Source: Kribbella aluminosa (GTDB lineage Bacteria; Actinomycetota; Actinomycetes; Propionibacteriales; Kribbellaceae). From it: DNA of 64,000 bases. The DNA lies in contig NZ_JAGINT010000002.1 in assembly GCF_017876295.1 (NCBI RefSeq), forward strand, positions 1,984,001-2,048,000, read 5' to 3'. Shown one piece after another: positions 35,610-44,411 of the stretch (positions within the stretch are counted from its first letter, which is position 1; each line of letters starts with the position of its first letter). A program made the translations under genes and the position numbers. Under the pieces are notes generated by a model that did not search any database, was not told the DNA's origin, and was given only the letters and a program-made list of their open reading frames with translations.

Positions 35610-36149
35610 TCAGCGCACGGTGAGCCGCTCCGCGACAGCCTTCCGAGCCTGGTGGATGCGGGCTTTGACGGTGCCGAGCGGGACGTCCAGCTCGTCGGCG
35701 ATCTCGGCGTACGAGAGGGCTCCGAGGTCGCGCAGGACGAGGGGCTGGACGAGTTGCGGGTGGCTGGACTCGAGGGCTTCCAGGGCCTCGAGCAGGTCCA
35801 GGCGGGAGCCGGCGATGACCGACGTTGTGCGTGGGTCGACGGACTCCGGGAGCACCTCGGCGGACTGCTCGACCGAGCGGCGCTTCAGCGTCCGGTAGGT
35901 CTGGCGCGCCTGGTTCGTGGCCACGATCGTCACCCAGCCGGCGAAACTCCCGGTGCCCCGGAACGTGTGCACCTTGTTCGCCACCTGGAGGAGCGTGTCC
36001 TGGACCGCTTCCTCGGCGTCCTCCCGGTGCGGCAGGAACTTGGCCACCCGGCGCTGCACCTGCGGACGGATCGCCTGCAGAAGTTGTGGAAGCACCGTCT
36101 GGTCCCCGGCCGCGGCCCGGGCTCCGAGTTCTTCCAGTTCCTCCGTCAT
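35610..36149 (-). CDS. ECF-type RNA polymerase sigma factor
   Basis: A 179-residue sigma factor with only regions 2 and 4. Region 2 reads REDAEEAVQDTLLQVANKVHTF then GSFAGWVTIVATNQARQTYR; region 4 contains LSYAEIADELDVPLGTVKARIHQARK. ATG 36149 is preferred because GGGGGAG lies just upstream; the frame extends to 36182. No anti-sigma gene follows. It is divergent from a Ser/Thr kinase 41 bp away, and some ECF groups are controlled by kinases, so phosphorylation control is a reasonable guess. Confidence 0.88.
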   Translation of the reverse strand: MTEELEELGARAAAGDQTVLPQLLQAIRPQVQRRVAKFLPHREDAEEAVQDTLLQVANKVHTFRGTGSFAGWVTIVATNQARQTYRTLKRRSVEQSAEVLPESVDPRTTSVIAGSRLDLLEALEALESSHPQLVQPLVLRDLGALSYAEIADELDVPLGTVKARIHQARKAVAERLTVR

Positions 36150-36190
36150 GCTCCCCCTTGTGGACTGGTTTGTGACCGACAATAGCCGGG

Positions 36191-37201
36191 ATGGATGTCA
36201 TCGGGCGGTACCGGTTACGGGACAAGATCGGCGCGGGTGCGTTCGCGACCGTCTGGCGGGGGTACGACGACGACCTGGACGTCGACGTCGCCGTCAAGGT
36301 GCTGGCGGACAACTGGGCGTCGCGGGCCGACGTGCGGGAACGCTTCCTGTCCGAGGCGCGGCTGATGCGGCGGATCTCCAGCGACCGGGTGGTCCGGGTC
36401 TTCGACCTGGGCAAGCTCGACGACGGCCGTCCGTACTTCGTGATGGACTACGTCGGCGGCGGCACGCTGGCCGACGTACTGCGGCAGGGCCGGCTGGACG
36501 CGGTGGACGCGCTCTGGTGGGGCGCCGACCTGGCACGGGCGGTGGCCGCACTCCACGGCGAAGGCGTCGTACACCGCGACGTCACCCCGGCGAACCTGCT
36601 GCTCCGGCCGGGCGACGAGGCCGGCGGCGGGACGCACCGGATCGTGCTCGCCGACCTCGGCCTGGCGAAGCGCGCCGCGGAGGCGTCCGGCCTCACCCAG
36701 GCCGTCGGTACGCCGTCGTACATGGCGCCGGAGCAGGGCCGCGGCGACGGCGGCTTCGACGAACGCGCGGACGTCTACGCGGTCGGCGCGGTCACGTACG
36801 CACTGCTCACCGGCCATCCGCCGTACACCGCGGCCTCGATCGGCGACGTCCTGAACCGTGACCCGGACCTGCCGCCGCAGAGCCTCCGCCCGGTGCTGCA
36901 CGACTCGGTCGGCCAGCTCGACGACGTCTTCGCACGGACGCTCGCGTACCGGGTCGCCGATCGCTGGGAGCGTGCCGACACCCTGGCCGACCGGCTGGAG
37001 GCGGAGGCGTACCGCCTGGAGCAGGAGGCACCGCAGCGCGCCGCCGAGCGGACCACGATCACTGAGGACGACCTGGACACCACAGTCGCCACCGATCCGC
37101 CGGTACGCCGCCGGCGCCGGATGCGCGCGTGGTTCCTACTGGCACTGCCGATCGTCTTCGCAGCAGCCGGCATCGGCGGATGGATCCTGTTCGGGCGATA
37201 A
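36191..37201 (+). CDS. Membrane-anchored Ser/Thr protein kinase with atypical catalytic loop
   Basis: A 336-residue Hanks-type kinase: kinase domain about 5-270, then a charged linker and a C-terminal transmembrane helix (about 313-334). The Gly loop IGAGAFATVW, Lys36 (VAVKVL), Glu55, Asp130 of HRD, Asn135 and Asp155 (ADLGLAK) are all present. The catalytic-loop Lys usual in HRDxKPxN is Thr132 (HRDVTPANL), and DFG is DLG. There is no extracellular sensor domain. Only 1 bp separates its stop from the convergent carboxypeptidase. Possibly partnered with the divergent ECF sigma factor. Confidence 0.88.
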   Translation: MDVIGRYRLRDKIGAGAFATVWRGYDDDLDVDVAVKVLADNWASRADVRERFLSEARLMRRISSDRVVRVFDLGKLDDGRPYFVMDYVGGGTLADVLRQGRLDAVDALWWGADLARAVAALHGEGVVHRDVTPANLLLRPGDEAGGGTHRIVLADLGLAKRAAEASGLTQAVGTPSYMAPEQGRGDGGFDERADVYAVGAVTYALLTGHPPYTAASIGDVLNRDPDLPPQSLRPVLHDSVGQLDDVFARTLAYRVADRWERADTLADRLEAEAYRLEQEAPQRAAERTTITEDDLDTTVATDPPVRRRRRMRAWFLLALPIVFAAAGIGGWILFGR

Positions 37202-37202
37202 C

Positions 37203-38225
37203 TCAGTAGACGACGGTGATTCGTTTCGCGGTCGGGTCGATCCGGGCCTCGCCACCGTACGGGAGGGTCAGCATCGGGTCGGTGTGGCCGATGTCGAGGC
37301 CCTTCACCACCACCGCGTCGGGGTTGTACTCCGTCAGCACTCGATCGACCGCGAGGTACTGATCGGTGACGTAGGCGACCGACTGCTCCGGCGTCAGCTC
37401 CTGGAACAGCGACCGCGACTTCGGCCGACCCCACAGCACAGCCTCGAAACGCTCCAGCAACCCGCGTTCGCCCATGTTCCGGAGGATCCGGTACACGGTC
37501 TCGGCGGACGGCATCTCCTCGCTGGTCTCGCCGAACAGGACACCGCCGTACGACTCGGTCGGCAGCATCCAGCGGTTCGCGGACAGCTGGAAGTCGAGGA
37601 TCTCGACGCAACCGCCCCAGAGCTTCCCGGTCACCTCGCGGGTGCCGTTCCACAGCCATCCGGTCCCCGGGAACAGCGGCGGCTCGGTCTCCAGGTTCGC
37701 CGGGACGTTCCAGTCGTGGTCGGCGTCGGTCCAGCCCGTGGCCGGCGTCAGGTCGAACTCGCCGCCGGTGAACAACGCCGCGCGCAACGACCGCTCGGTG
37801 TCCGGGTGCATCGCGCCGCCGCGGCCGAACTGCACCATCACGCTGCCGCCGTAGTACCCCGGCAAGCCCTGTGAATAAAGGAAGTTCAGCAGGTTCGTGT
37901 TGTCGCTGTACCCGAAGAACGGCTTCGGATCCGCGTGGAACACCGCCGGGTCGAGGTGCTTCAGCACCGTGAGCTGGTCGTCGCCGCCGATGGTCGCGAA
38001 CACCGCCCGGATCGACGGATCCGACCAGGCCGCATGCAGATCGGCGGCGCGCTCCGCCGGCGTACTCCCGAGCTTGCGGGTGGTCGGGTACTCGACCGGC
38101 TCCAGCCCGAAGTCGTCGCGCAGCCGCCGCAGCCCCAACTCATAAGGCCCCGGGAAGATCTCCGGCAGCCCGCGGGACGGCGAGACGATCGCGACCCGGT
38201 CACCTGGCTTCAAAACTGAGGGCAT
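37203..38225 (-). CDS. S66-family LD-carboxypeptidase-like protein
   Basis: A 340-residue serine peptidase of family S66 (LdcA/MccF). The nucleophile is Ser107 in the elbow FFGYSDNTNLL; the N-terminal Rossmann part begins LKPGDRVAIVSPSRG. The C-terminal part contains the loop VVVKGLDIGHTDPMLTLPYG with the catalytic His. S66 enzymes cut LD-bonds in muropeptides during recycling or inactivate microcin-like adenylates. It starts at ATG 38225, which lies inside one arm of the 165-bp foldback. It follows the truncated aldehyde dehydrogenase in the same direction but has its own leader. Confidence 0.88.
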   Translation of the reverse strand: MPSVLKPGDRVAIVSPSRGLPEIFPGPYELGLRRLRDDFGLEPVEYPTTRKLGSTPAERAADLHAAWSDPSIRAVFATIGGDDQLTVLKHLDPAVFHADPKPFFGYSDNTNLLNFLYSQGLPGYYGGSVMVQFGRGGAMHPDTERSLRAALFTGGEFDLTPATGWTDADHDWNVPANLETEPPLFPGTGWLWNGTREVTGKLWGGCVEILDFQLSANRWMLPTESYGGVLFGETSEEMPSAETVYRILRNMGERGLLERFEAVLWGRPKSRSLFQELTPEQSVAYVTDQYLAVDRVLTEYNPDAVVVKGLDIGHTDPMLTLPYGGEARIDPTAKRITVVY

Positions 38226-38383
38226 GTCTCACAATCCCACGCCTACTGCGGGGCACTCGGCACGGCACCTCGCCGCACGGGTGCAAAGGCCACGATGCTC
38301 CGCATCGAGACCTTCGCCCCCGCGCGCCGAGCTACCGCACCGAGCACCTCCTCGCGACGGCGTGGGATTGTGAGACATGCCCT
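38219..38383. repeat. 165-bp foldback element with perfect 25-bp terminal inverted repeats
   Basis: Positions 38219-38243 and 38359-38383 are perfect reverse complements (25 bp, sharing ATTGTGAGACATGCCCT). The symmetry continues inward imperfectly, with many G-U-compatible pairs, to a central GATGC-TCC-GCATC hairpin at 38294-38306. The entire intergenic region is therefore one long hairpin, running from the stop codon of the truncated aldehyde dehydrogenase to the start codon of the S66 gene. It could be a MITE-like insertion or an RNA control element. Confidence 0.8.
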
Positions 38384-39263
38384 AGACTCCGATCGGGTGC
38401 CAGACGGTTTTCAGTTCGAGGTACTGCGTGAGCCGGGACAGGCCCTGGTCCGCGGACCAGTCCTCCTCGGCGGGGCGGCGTACCCGCTTGAGGTTGCCGG
38501 CGGCGGCGATCTCCAGGTCGCGGGCCTCGTCCGCGGTCTCGATCCCGCACAGGTCGATCGCGTTCACGTCCTGGTGCGACGCCAGCCACGGCCCGATCTC
38601 GGACGCGGAGCCGGTCAGGAGGTTCACCACCCCGCCCGGTACGTCGGAGGTCGCCATCACCTCGCCCAGCGTCACGGCGGGCAACGGGCGCTCGTACGAC
38701 GACACCGCGACCACCGTGTTGCCGGACACGATCGCAGGCGCGATCACGCTGGTCAGGCCGAGCAGGCTGGAGTCCTGCGGGGCGAGGACCGCGACCACAC
38801 CGGTTGCCTCGGGCAACGAGAAGTCGAAGTACGGGCCGGCCACCGGGTTCGAGGAGCCGACCACCTGGGCGATCTTGTCGGCCCACCCGGCGTACCAGAC
38901 CCAGCGGTCGATCGCCTCGTCCACGACTGCGCGCGCCTTCGAGATCGACAGCCCCTCGGACTGCGACACCTCCGCGCTGAACTGCTGGTGCCGGCCCTCC
39001 ATCACCTCGGCGATCCGGTACAGCACCTGGCCGCGGTTGTACGCCGTCCGCGCGTGCCAGCCGTTGAACGCCTTCCGGGCCGCGACCACCGCGTCCCGGG
39101 CGTCCTTGCGGGAGGCCTGCGACGCGTTCGCGAGGAACTTGCCCTTGGCATTGTTCACGACGTACGACCGGCCGGATTCGCTGCGTGGGAAGGCGCCGCC
39201 GATGTAGAGCTTGTAGGTCTTGCGCACTTCGAGCCGTTGCGTGGCGGTGTCCTTAGTGGGCAA
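38382..39263 (-). CDS. Truncated aldehyde dehydrogenase-like protein lacking the catalytic domain
   Basis: A 293-residue member of the ALDH superfamily (usual length about 480) that covers only the N-terminal coenzyme-binding half. It begins YKLYIGGAFPRSESG and reaches VPGGVVNLLTGSASEIG, after which a short unrelated-looking tail ends the protein. The catalytic Cys and the general-base Glu are absent, and the Asn of the usual WNFP is replaced (APQDSS). It cannot be a normal dehydrogenase. It overlaps the complete dehydrogenase gene by 11 bases, so a structural or regulatory partner role is plausible. Confidence 0.85.
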   Translation of the reverse strand: MPTKDTATQRLEVRKTYKLYIGGAFPRSESGRSYVVNNAKGKFLANASQASRKDARDAVVAARKAFNGWHARTAYNRGQVLYRIAEVMEGRHQQFSAEVSQSEGLSISKARAVVDEAIDRWVWYAGWADKIAQVVGSSNPVAGPYFDFSLPEATGVVAVLAPQDSSLLGLTSVIAPAIVSGNTVVAVSSYERPLPAVTLGEVMATSDVPGGVVNLLTGSASEIGPWLASHQDVNAIDLCGIETADEARDLEIAAAGNLKRVRRPAEEDWSADQGLSRLTQYLELKTVWHPIGV

Positions 39264-40689
39264 GGTAGGCCTCCAGACCGTGGCGACCGCCTTCGCGGCC
39301 GTAGCCCGACTCCTTGTACCCGCCGAACGGCGAGGTCGGGTCGAAGCGGTTGAACGTGTTCGCCCAGACCACGCCCGCGCGCAGCTGGTTCGCCATCCAG
39401 AGGATCCGGGAACCCTTGTCGGTCCAGATCCCCGCGGACAGCCCGAACGGGGTGTTGTTCGCCTTCTCGACCGCCTCGGCCGGAGTGCGGAACGTCAGCA
39501 CCGACAGCACCGGCCCGAAGATCTCCTCGCGGGCGATCCGGTGCGCCTGCGAGACACCCGTGAAGACGGTCGGCGGGAACCAGTACCCCTGCGGCGGCAG
39601 CTCGCACGCCGGCGACCAGCGCTCGGCGCCCTCGTCCTCGCCGATCTGCGACAGCTCGCGGATCTTCGCCAGCTGGGCGGCCGAGTTGATCGCGCCGATG
39701 TCGGTGTTCTTGTCCAGCGGGTCGCCGACCCGCAGGGTCTCCATCCGGCGCTTCAGCCGGCCGAGCACCTCGTCGTACACGCTCTCCTGGACCAGCAGCC
39801 GCGAACCCGCGCAGCAGACGTGGCCCTGGTTGAAGAAGATGCCGTTGACGATGCCCTCGATGGTCTGGTCGATCGGCGCGTCCTCGAAGACGATGTTCGC
39901 CGCCTTGCCGCCAAGCTCCAGCGTGACCGCCTTGTGCGTCCCGGCGACCGACTTCGCGATCGCGCGGCCGACCGCGGTCGACCCGGTGAACGCGACCTTG
40001 TCGACGTCCGGGTGCTCGACCAGCGCCTGACCGGTCCGGCCCGCACCGGTGACGATGTTGACCACCCCCGGCGGCAGATCCGCCTGCTGGCAGATCTCCG
40101 CGAACGCGAGCGCGGTCAGCGGGGTGGTCTCGGCCGGCTTCAGTACGACGGTGTTGCCCGCGGCAAGCGCCGGGGCGATCTTCCAGGCCAGCATCAGCAT
40201 CGGGAAGTTCCACGGGATCACCTGGCCCGCGACACCCCACGGCTGCGGGTCGTCACCGACACCGGCGTACTCCAGCTTGTCGGCCCAGCCCGCGTAGTAG
40301 AAGAAGTGTGCGGCCACCAACGGGATGTCGACGTCGCGGGACTCGCGGATCGGCTTGCCGTTGTCGAGCGACTCCAGCACCGCCAGCTCACGCGAGCGCT
40401 CCTGGATCAGCCGGGCGATCCGGAACAGGTACTTCGCCCGGTCCTTGCCGCTCATCGGGCCCCAGACCTTGTCGAACGCCTTCCTTGCGGCGCGAACCGC
40501 CTTGTCGACATCCGCCGGCCCGGCCTCGCTGACCTCGGCCAGCACCTCTTCGGAGGCAGGGCTGACGGTCTTGAAGGGCTTGCCGTCGGTGGCGTCGGTG
40601 AACTGGCCGTTGACGAACAGCCCGTACGACGACTTGATGTCGACGATCGCCCTCGACTCCGGGGCGGGTGCGTACTCGAATCTGCTCAT
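39253..40689 (-). CDS. NAD(P)-dependent aldehyde dehydrogenase
   Basis: A 478-residue full-length ALDH. Catalytic residues are intact: Asn161 in VIPWNFP, Glu258 in TLELGGK, and Cys292/293 in NQGHVCCAG. The cofactor-binding motif FTGSTAVG is at 234-241. It follows deoC by 5 bases. DeoC releases acetaldehyde from deoxyribose-5-phosphate, so oxidation of acetaldehyde to acetate is the likely job. It overlaps the truncated paralogue downstream and may form a complex with it. Confidence 0.93.
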   Translation of the reverse strand: MSRFEYAPAPESRAIVDIKSSYGLFVNGQFTDATDGKPFKTVSPASEEVLAEVSEAGPADVDKAVRAARKAFDKVWGPMSGKDRAKYLFRIARLIQERSRELAVLESLDNGKPIRESRDVDIPLVAAHFFYYAGWADKLEYAGVGDDPQPWGVAGQVIPWNFPMLMLAWKIAPALAAGNTVVLKPAETTPLTALAFAEICQQADLPPGVVNIVTGAGRTGQALVEHPDVDKVAFTGSTAVGRAIAKSVAGTHKAVTLELGGKAANIVFEDAPIDQTIEGIVNGIFFNQGHVCCAGSRLLVQESVYDEVLGRLKRRMETLRVGDPLDKNTDIGAINSAAQLAKIRELSQIGEDEGAERWSPACELPPQGYWFPPTVFTGVSQAHRIAREEIFGPVLSVLTFRTPAEAVEKANNTPFGLSAGIWTDKGSRILWMANQLRAGVVWANTFNRFDPTSPFGGYKESGYGREGGRHGLEAYLAH

Positions 40690-40694
40690 GCCTG

Positions 40695-41651
40695 TCAGTC
40701 CAAGGTGAAGTAGTCGGGGCCCGGGTAGTGCCCGGTGGCCAGCTTGGTGCGTTGCATCAGCAGGTCGTTCAGCAGGCTGGACGCCCCGAAGCGGAACAAC
40801 TCCGGGTCCAGCCAGTCCGGTCCGGCCGTCTCGTTGACCGTGACCAGGTACTTGATCGCGTCCTTCGACGTCCGGATGCCGCCGGCCGGCTTGACGCCGA
40901 TGTGCAGCCCGGTGGCCTCGTGGTAGTCGCGGACCGCCTCCAGCATCACCAGCGTGACCGGCAGCGTGGCCGCGGGGGACACCTTGCCGGTGGAGGTCTT
41001 GATGAAGTCCGCGCCGGCCAGCATCGCCAGCCAGGACGCCCGCCGGACGTTGTCGTAGGTGACCAGCTCGCCGGTCTCCAGGATCACCTTGAGATGTGCG
41101 TCACCCGCGGCCTCGCGGATCGCGGAGATCTCGTCGAAGACCAGCGCGTACCGCCCGGAGAGGAAGGCGCCGCGGTCGATCACCATGTCGACCTCGTCGG
41201 CACCGGACGCGACCGCGTCCCTGGTGTCCTGGACCTTGATCGCCAGGCTGGAACGCCCGCTGGGGAAGGCGGTCGCGACACTCGCGACGTTGATCCCGGA
41301 GCCCTCCAGCTCGCGCTTCGCGGTGGCGACCAGGTCCGGGTACACACAGACAGCGGCCACCTGCGGAGCGGTCGGGTCGGCCGGGTCGGGCCGTTTCGCC
41401 TTCGCACACAGGGCCCGCACCTTGCCGGGGGTGTCCTGGCCCTCCAGCGTGGTCAGGTCGATCATCGAGATCGCCAGGTCCAGTGCGTAGGCCTTGGCGG
41501 TGGTCTTGATCGACCGGGTGCTCAGGGTGGCGGCACGGGCCTCCGCGCCGACCTGGTCGACGCCCGGCAGCCCGAGCAGGAACCGGCGCAGCCGATCCTC
41601 GGACGAGGTCACGTCGGCCAAGCTGTCGACGCCGCTGTCGAGTGTGGTCAC
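40695..41651 (-). CDS. deoC: Deoxyribose-phosphate aldolase
   Basis: A 318-residue class I aldolase that splits 2-deoxyribose-5-phosphate into glyceraldehyde-3-phosphate and acetaldehyde. The Schiff-base Lys218 lies in ADFIKTSTGK and the proton-relay region is GVKPAGGIRT. The protein is longer than the E. coli enzyme, with an N-terminal extension of ~45 residues, as seen in the DeoC2-like group. It starts at GTG 41651. First gene of an operon with two aldehyde dehydrogenase genes; it completes deoxynucleoside breakdown begun by DeoA at 20.6 kb. Confidence 0.94.
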   Translation of the reverse strand: MTTLDSGVDSLADVTSSEDRLRRFLLGLPGVDQVGAEARAATLSTRSIKTTAKAYALDLAISMIDLTTLEGQDTPGKVRALCAKAKRPDPADPTAPQVAAVCVYPDLVATAKRELEGSGINVASVATAFPSGRSSLAIKVQDTRDAVASGADEVDMVIDRGAFLSGRYALVFDEISAIREAAGDAHLKVILETGELVTYDNVRRASWLAMLAGADFIKTSTGKVSPAATLPVTLVMLEAVRDYHEATGLHIGVKPAGGIRTSKDAIKYLVTVNETAGPDWLDPELFRFGASSLLNDLLMQRTKLATGHYPGPDYFTLD

Positions 41652-41697
41652 CCAACGCAGTCTAGTGCCGATTCTGAGCGCCGGTTACGTTGTGCTG

Positions 41698-42258
41698 GTG
41701 AAGTCGAAATCGCCGGAGAGCGAGCAGTACCTGTCCCCGTCGAACCGGATCACCGGGACCGTCGTGCTGGTGATCGGGGCACTCGGCCTGCTCGACGTGG
41801 TCCTGGAATGGCGGACCGCGACGGGTGTCCTGGTCGGCAGCATCATCGGGATCTTCATGGTGCTTACGTACGTCGGCCTGATCCGGCCGTCGGTGACGCT
41901 CGACCCGGACCACCTGCTGCTCCGCAACCACCTGCGCGACCACCGGATCCCGTGGTCGAAGGTGACCGGCGCCGACGTCACCGACCTGCTCCGGGTGCAC
42001 ACCGAGGCGAACCGTTACCGCGCGCCCGGCGTCCAACTGGTCATGCGCGATCTTCGGAAGCAACGGGTCGGCGGCCGCAAGCTCGCCGCGGACAGCTCGA
42101 TCTCCAAGGCCGACATCGTGGTCAGCCGGATCGAGAGCCACCAGGAGCAGTACGCCGGGAAGTCCGGCGGCGAGGTGGTCACCGCCTGGGCCCGGCCGGA
42201 GCTGATCGTGCTCGCGGCGCTGGCCGTGATCGCCGTCGTCGCAGGCATCCTGCGCTGA
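41698..42258 (+). CDS. PH-domain-like membrane protein
   Basis: A ~186-residue protein with two adjacent N-terminal membrane segments (about 15-33 and 38-55), a bacterial PH-like beta domain (LDPDHLLLRNHLRDHRIPWSKVTGADV is typical of the bPH_6/DUF2581 group), and a C-terminal membrane segment. Function unknown. GTG 41698 (or 41692) follows a -10-like TACGTT closely, suggesting a leaderless transcript divergent from deoC; the longer open frame upstream lies in deoC. Confidence 0.72.
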   Translation: MKSKSPESEQYLSPSNRITGTVVLVIGALGLLDVVLEWRTATGVLVGSIIGIFMVLTYVGLIRPSVTLDPDHLLLRNHLRDHRIPWSKVTGADVTDLLRVHTEANRYRAPGVQLVMRDLRKQRVGGRKLAADSSISKADIVVSRIESHQEQYAGKSGGEVVTAWARPELIVLAALAVIAVVAGILR

Positions 42259-42273
42259 TCAGGTGCTGATCCG

Positions 42274-43170
42274 TTGCTGACCCGACGTACGTTCGTCCGC
42301 GCCGGCGGCGCTGCGGCCGTCGCCGGCGTCGCCGGTGTCGCTGCCCTCGAGACCGGCACGGTCCCCGGCCGTGGCCGGGTCCACCAGCTCCTCGGACTGA
42401 CCGGACCGGACGGCGTGGTCCCCGACGTCCCCGCGGGCCCGGTCGTGTCCGGGACCTTCGCGTCCCGCGCCCGCCGTACCGACGTGGGCTACAGCGTCAT
42501 CTACCCGGACGGGTACGACGCGACCGCCGAACTGCCTGTCGTCCTGGCCTTGCACGGCCGCGGTGGCGACCACACGTCCGCGATCAACGACCTCGGGATG
42601 GACCGCTTCCTCACCGCGACCGTCCGGGCAGGCACGCCGGCCTTCGCGCTCGCGTCCGTGGACGGCGGCCGGGATAGCTACTGGCACCGGCGGGCCAACG
42701 GCAACGATCCCGGTTTCATGATCGCGCAGGAGTTCCTGCCGCTGCTGGCCGGCCGCGGCCTGCGTATCGCCCGGTACGGCGTCTTCGGCTGGTCGATGGG
42801 CGGGTACGGCGCGTTGCTCTGGGTCGCCCTGCACTACTGGCAGCGTCAGGTCGGGCCGGCAGCGCGGGCGGTCGCCGTCGGGGCGCTCAGCCCGGCGCTG
42901 TGGCACCGGTACGAGGATGCGCAGCCCGGAGCGTTCGACGACGCGGCCGACTTCGAGAGCAACCAGCTGTTCGGCCGTCCGAACGGGTTCCGGGACGTGG
43001 CTGCCCGGATCGACTGCGGGCGGGACGACCCGTTCGCGGCAGCGGCCCGCGATCTGCGCACCGAGCTGGACGCGGACGGCGGGCAGCAGCCCGGTCTGCA
43101 CACCGGTGGTTACTGGCGGCGCATGCTTCCTGACCAACTGCGATTCCTGGGTGCGAAACTTGGCGGCTGA
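42274..43170 (+). CDS. Exported alpha/beta-hydrolase (esterase family)
   Basis: A 298-residue hydrolase. The N-terminus TRRTFVRAGGAAAVAGVAG is a twin-arginine-like signal. The mature part has the antigen-85/esterase D pattern: LPVVLALHGRGGDHTSAIND (oxyanion region) and the nucleophile elbow FGWSMGGYG. TTG 42274 is the only sensible start, with no strong ribosome site. It probably acts outside the membrane on an ester or acyl-sugar; substrate unknown. Confidence 0.78.
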   Translation: MLTRRTFVRAGGAAAVAGVAGVAALETGTVPGRGRVHQLLGLTGPDGVVPDVPAGPVVSGTFASRARRTDVGYSVIYPDGYDATAELPVVLALHGRGGDHTSAINDLGMDRFLTATVRAGTPAFALASVDGGRDSYWHRRANGNDPGFMIAQEFLPLLAGRGLRIARYGVFGWSMGGYGALLWVALHYWQRQVGPAARAVAVGALSPALWHRYEDAQPGAFDDAADFESNQLFGRPNGFRDVAARIDCGRDDPFAAAARDLRTELDADGGQQPGLHTGGYWRRMLPDQLRFLGAKLGG

Positions 43171-43294
43171 GAAGCAACTCGGCGGAACTGTGGCGCGAAT
43201 CGCCGCGTCAGAGCCCGTGTTCCCGCCCTGGTGAACCCCTGTGCACCTCAGGATTGGTCCAACAGGTCCCTTAGACACATCGAGAGTGGAGCTC

Positions 43295-44248
43295 ATGGTC
43301 AACCTCTCCCGTTTCACCCTGCGTGGCATGGCCACCGTCGGTGCCCTGGCCGGCTTGGCCGCCGTGGCACTGCCGAACGCCCAGGCCGCGCAGACCACCA
43401 GCACGGCGACCACGGCCAGCACGGCCGCGACCGCGTCTCAGTCCGCGCCGGTCGACGGTACGGCGTACGCGATCGGCAACCCGCCGGCTGGTGATGCACT
43501 GACCACGAAGTCGTCGCTGACGAACGTCGTGCAGTACAACCGGCTGTACAAGACCGGCGCGATCCCGACCTCCAACTGCAAGGAGCTGAACGTCTCGCTG
43601 CGGACGTTCTCCGGTGTCGTGGCGTACGAGAACAATCTGTTCAAGTGTCTGTACGGCTCCTGGGCGCTGCCGCTGAAGCAGGCCGGCGCGGCGTACAAGG
43701 TCGCCCCGAAGCTGGTCGTGCACAACAGCCGCACGGTCAACTCGAACTGCGGCGTCGTCACCGACACCGCGTTCTTCTGCGGCTACAACGGCAAGGCCTG
43801 GATCTACATCCCGGCGTACCAGATCATGAACTACTGGAAGCAGAGCCCGACCATGGCGCGGGCGTACGCGACCTTCACGCTGTCGCACGAGTACGGCCAC
43901 CACGTGCAGTGGCTGACCGGCATCCTGAACGCGTCCTGGCAGCGGTCGGCCGCGTTCAGCACCAACGCCGCCCGGCTCGAGGAGAGCCGTCGTCGTGAGC
44001 TGCAGGCGTCCTGCCTGGGCGGTGCCGTGGACGGCGCGAACAAGCGCAACTACCCGTTCAGCGGCGGTTTCATGAGCCAGTACAACTGGGTGATCAGCCA
44101 CAGCGGTGACCAGCCGGGCGGACCGCGGGACCACGGCGCGATCAAGAACCACGCGTTCTGGGTGACCGCCGGCTTCAACGCGCGGCACAGCTTCACGGTC
44201 GCGGGCAACTGCAACACCTTCAGGGCAGCCTCCAGCGCGGTCGCCTGA
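43295..44248 (+). CDS. Secreted neutral zinc metallopeptidase (YpfJ-like)
   Basis: A 317-residue exported protein. A Sec signal runs to about residue 32 (LPNAQA-AQ), followed by a Thr/Ala-rich linker. The zincin motif HEYGH is at 198-202 (TLSHEYGHHVQWLTG), and the downstream RRRELQASCLGGAV region provides the third ligand Glu as in the YpfJ/DUF neutral zinc peptidase family. Several paired Cys residues suggest disulfides. ATG 43295 has GTGGAG upstream. It ends 24 bases before a strong terminator. Confidence 0.85.
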   Translation: MVNLSRFTLRGMATVGALAGLAAVALPNAQAAQTTSTATTASTAATASQSAPVDGTAYAIGNPPAGDALTTKSSLTNVVQYNRLYKTGAIPTSNCKELNVSLRTFSGVVAYENNLFKCLYGSWALPLKQAGAAYKVAPKLVVHNSRTVNSNCGVVTDTAFFCGYNGKAWIYIPAYQIMNYWKQSPTMARAYATFTLSHEYGHHVQWLTGILNASWQRSAAFSTNAARLEESRRRELQASCLGGAVDGANKRNYPFSGGFMSQYNWVISHSGDQPGGPRDHGAIKNHAFWVTAGFNARHSFTVAGNCNTFRAASSAVA

Positions 44249-44272
44249 TCGCACCGAGGTTCTGACGTAACT

Positions 44273-44317
44273 CAGCCGCCCGGTACGCGTTGGCGTACCG
44301 GGCGGCTGTTGCGTTTT
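44273..44317 (+). terminator. Intrinsic terminator after the zinc peptidase gene
   Basis: CAGCCGCCCGGTACG (44273-44287) and CGTACCGGGCGGCTG (44294-44308) form a perfect 15-bp GC-rich stem with a 6-base loop, followed by TTGCGTTTT. This is the strongest rho-independent terminator noticed in the window. Confidence 0.85.
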
Positions 44318-44411
44318 GGCGACACCTGCACGATCTGCGATCGTGTGGTTACTTGTTCGGAGTGCGCAGGCCCTAGAGTTCTGAGTCGATCGTCGAACGG
44401 CAGGAGTCAGA

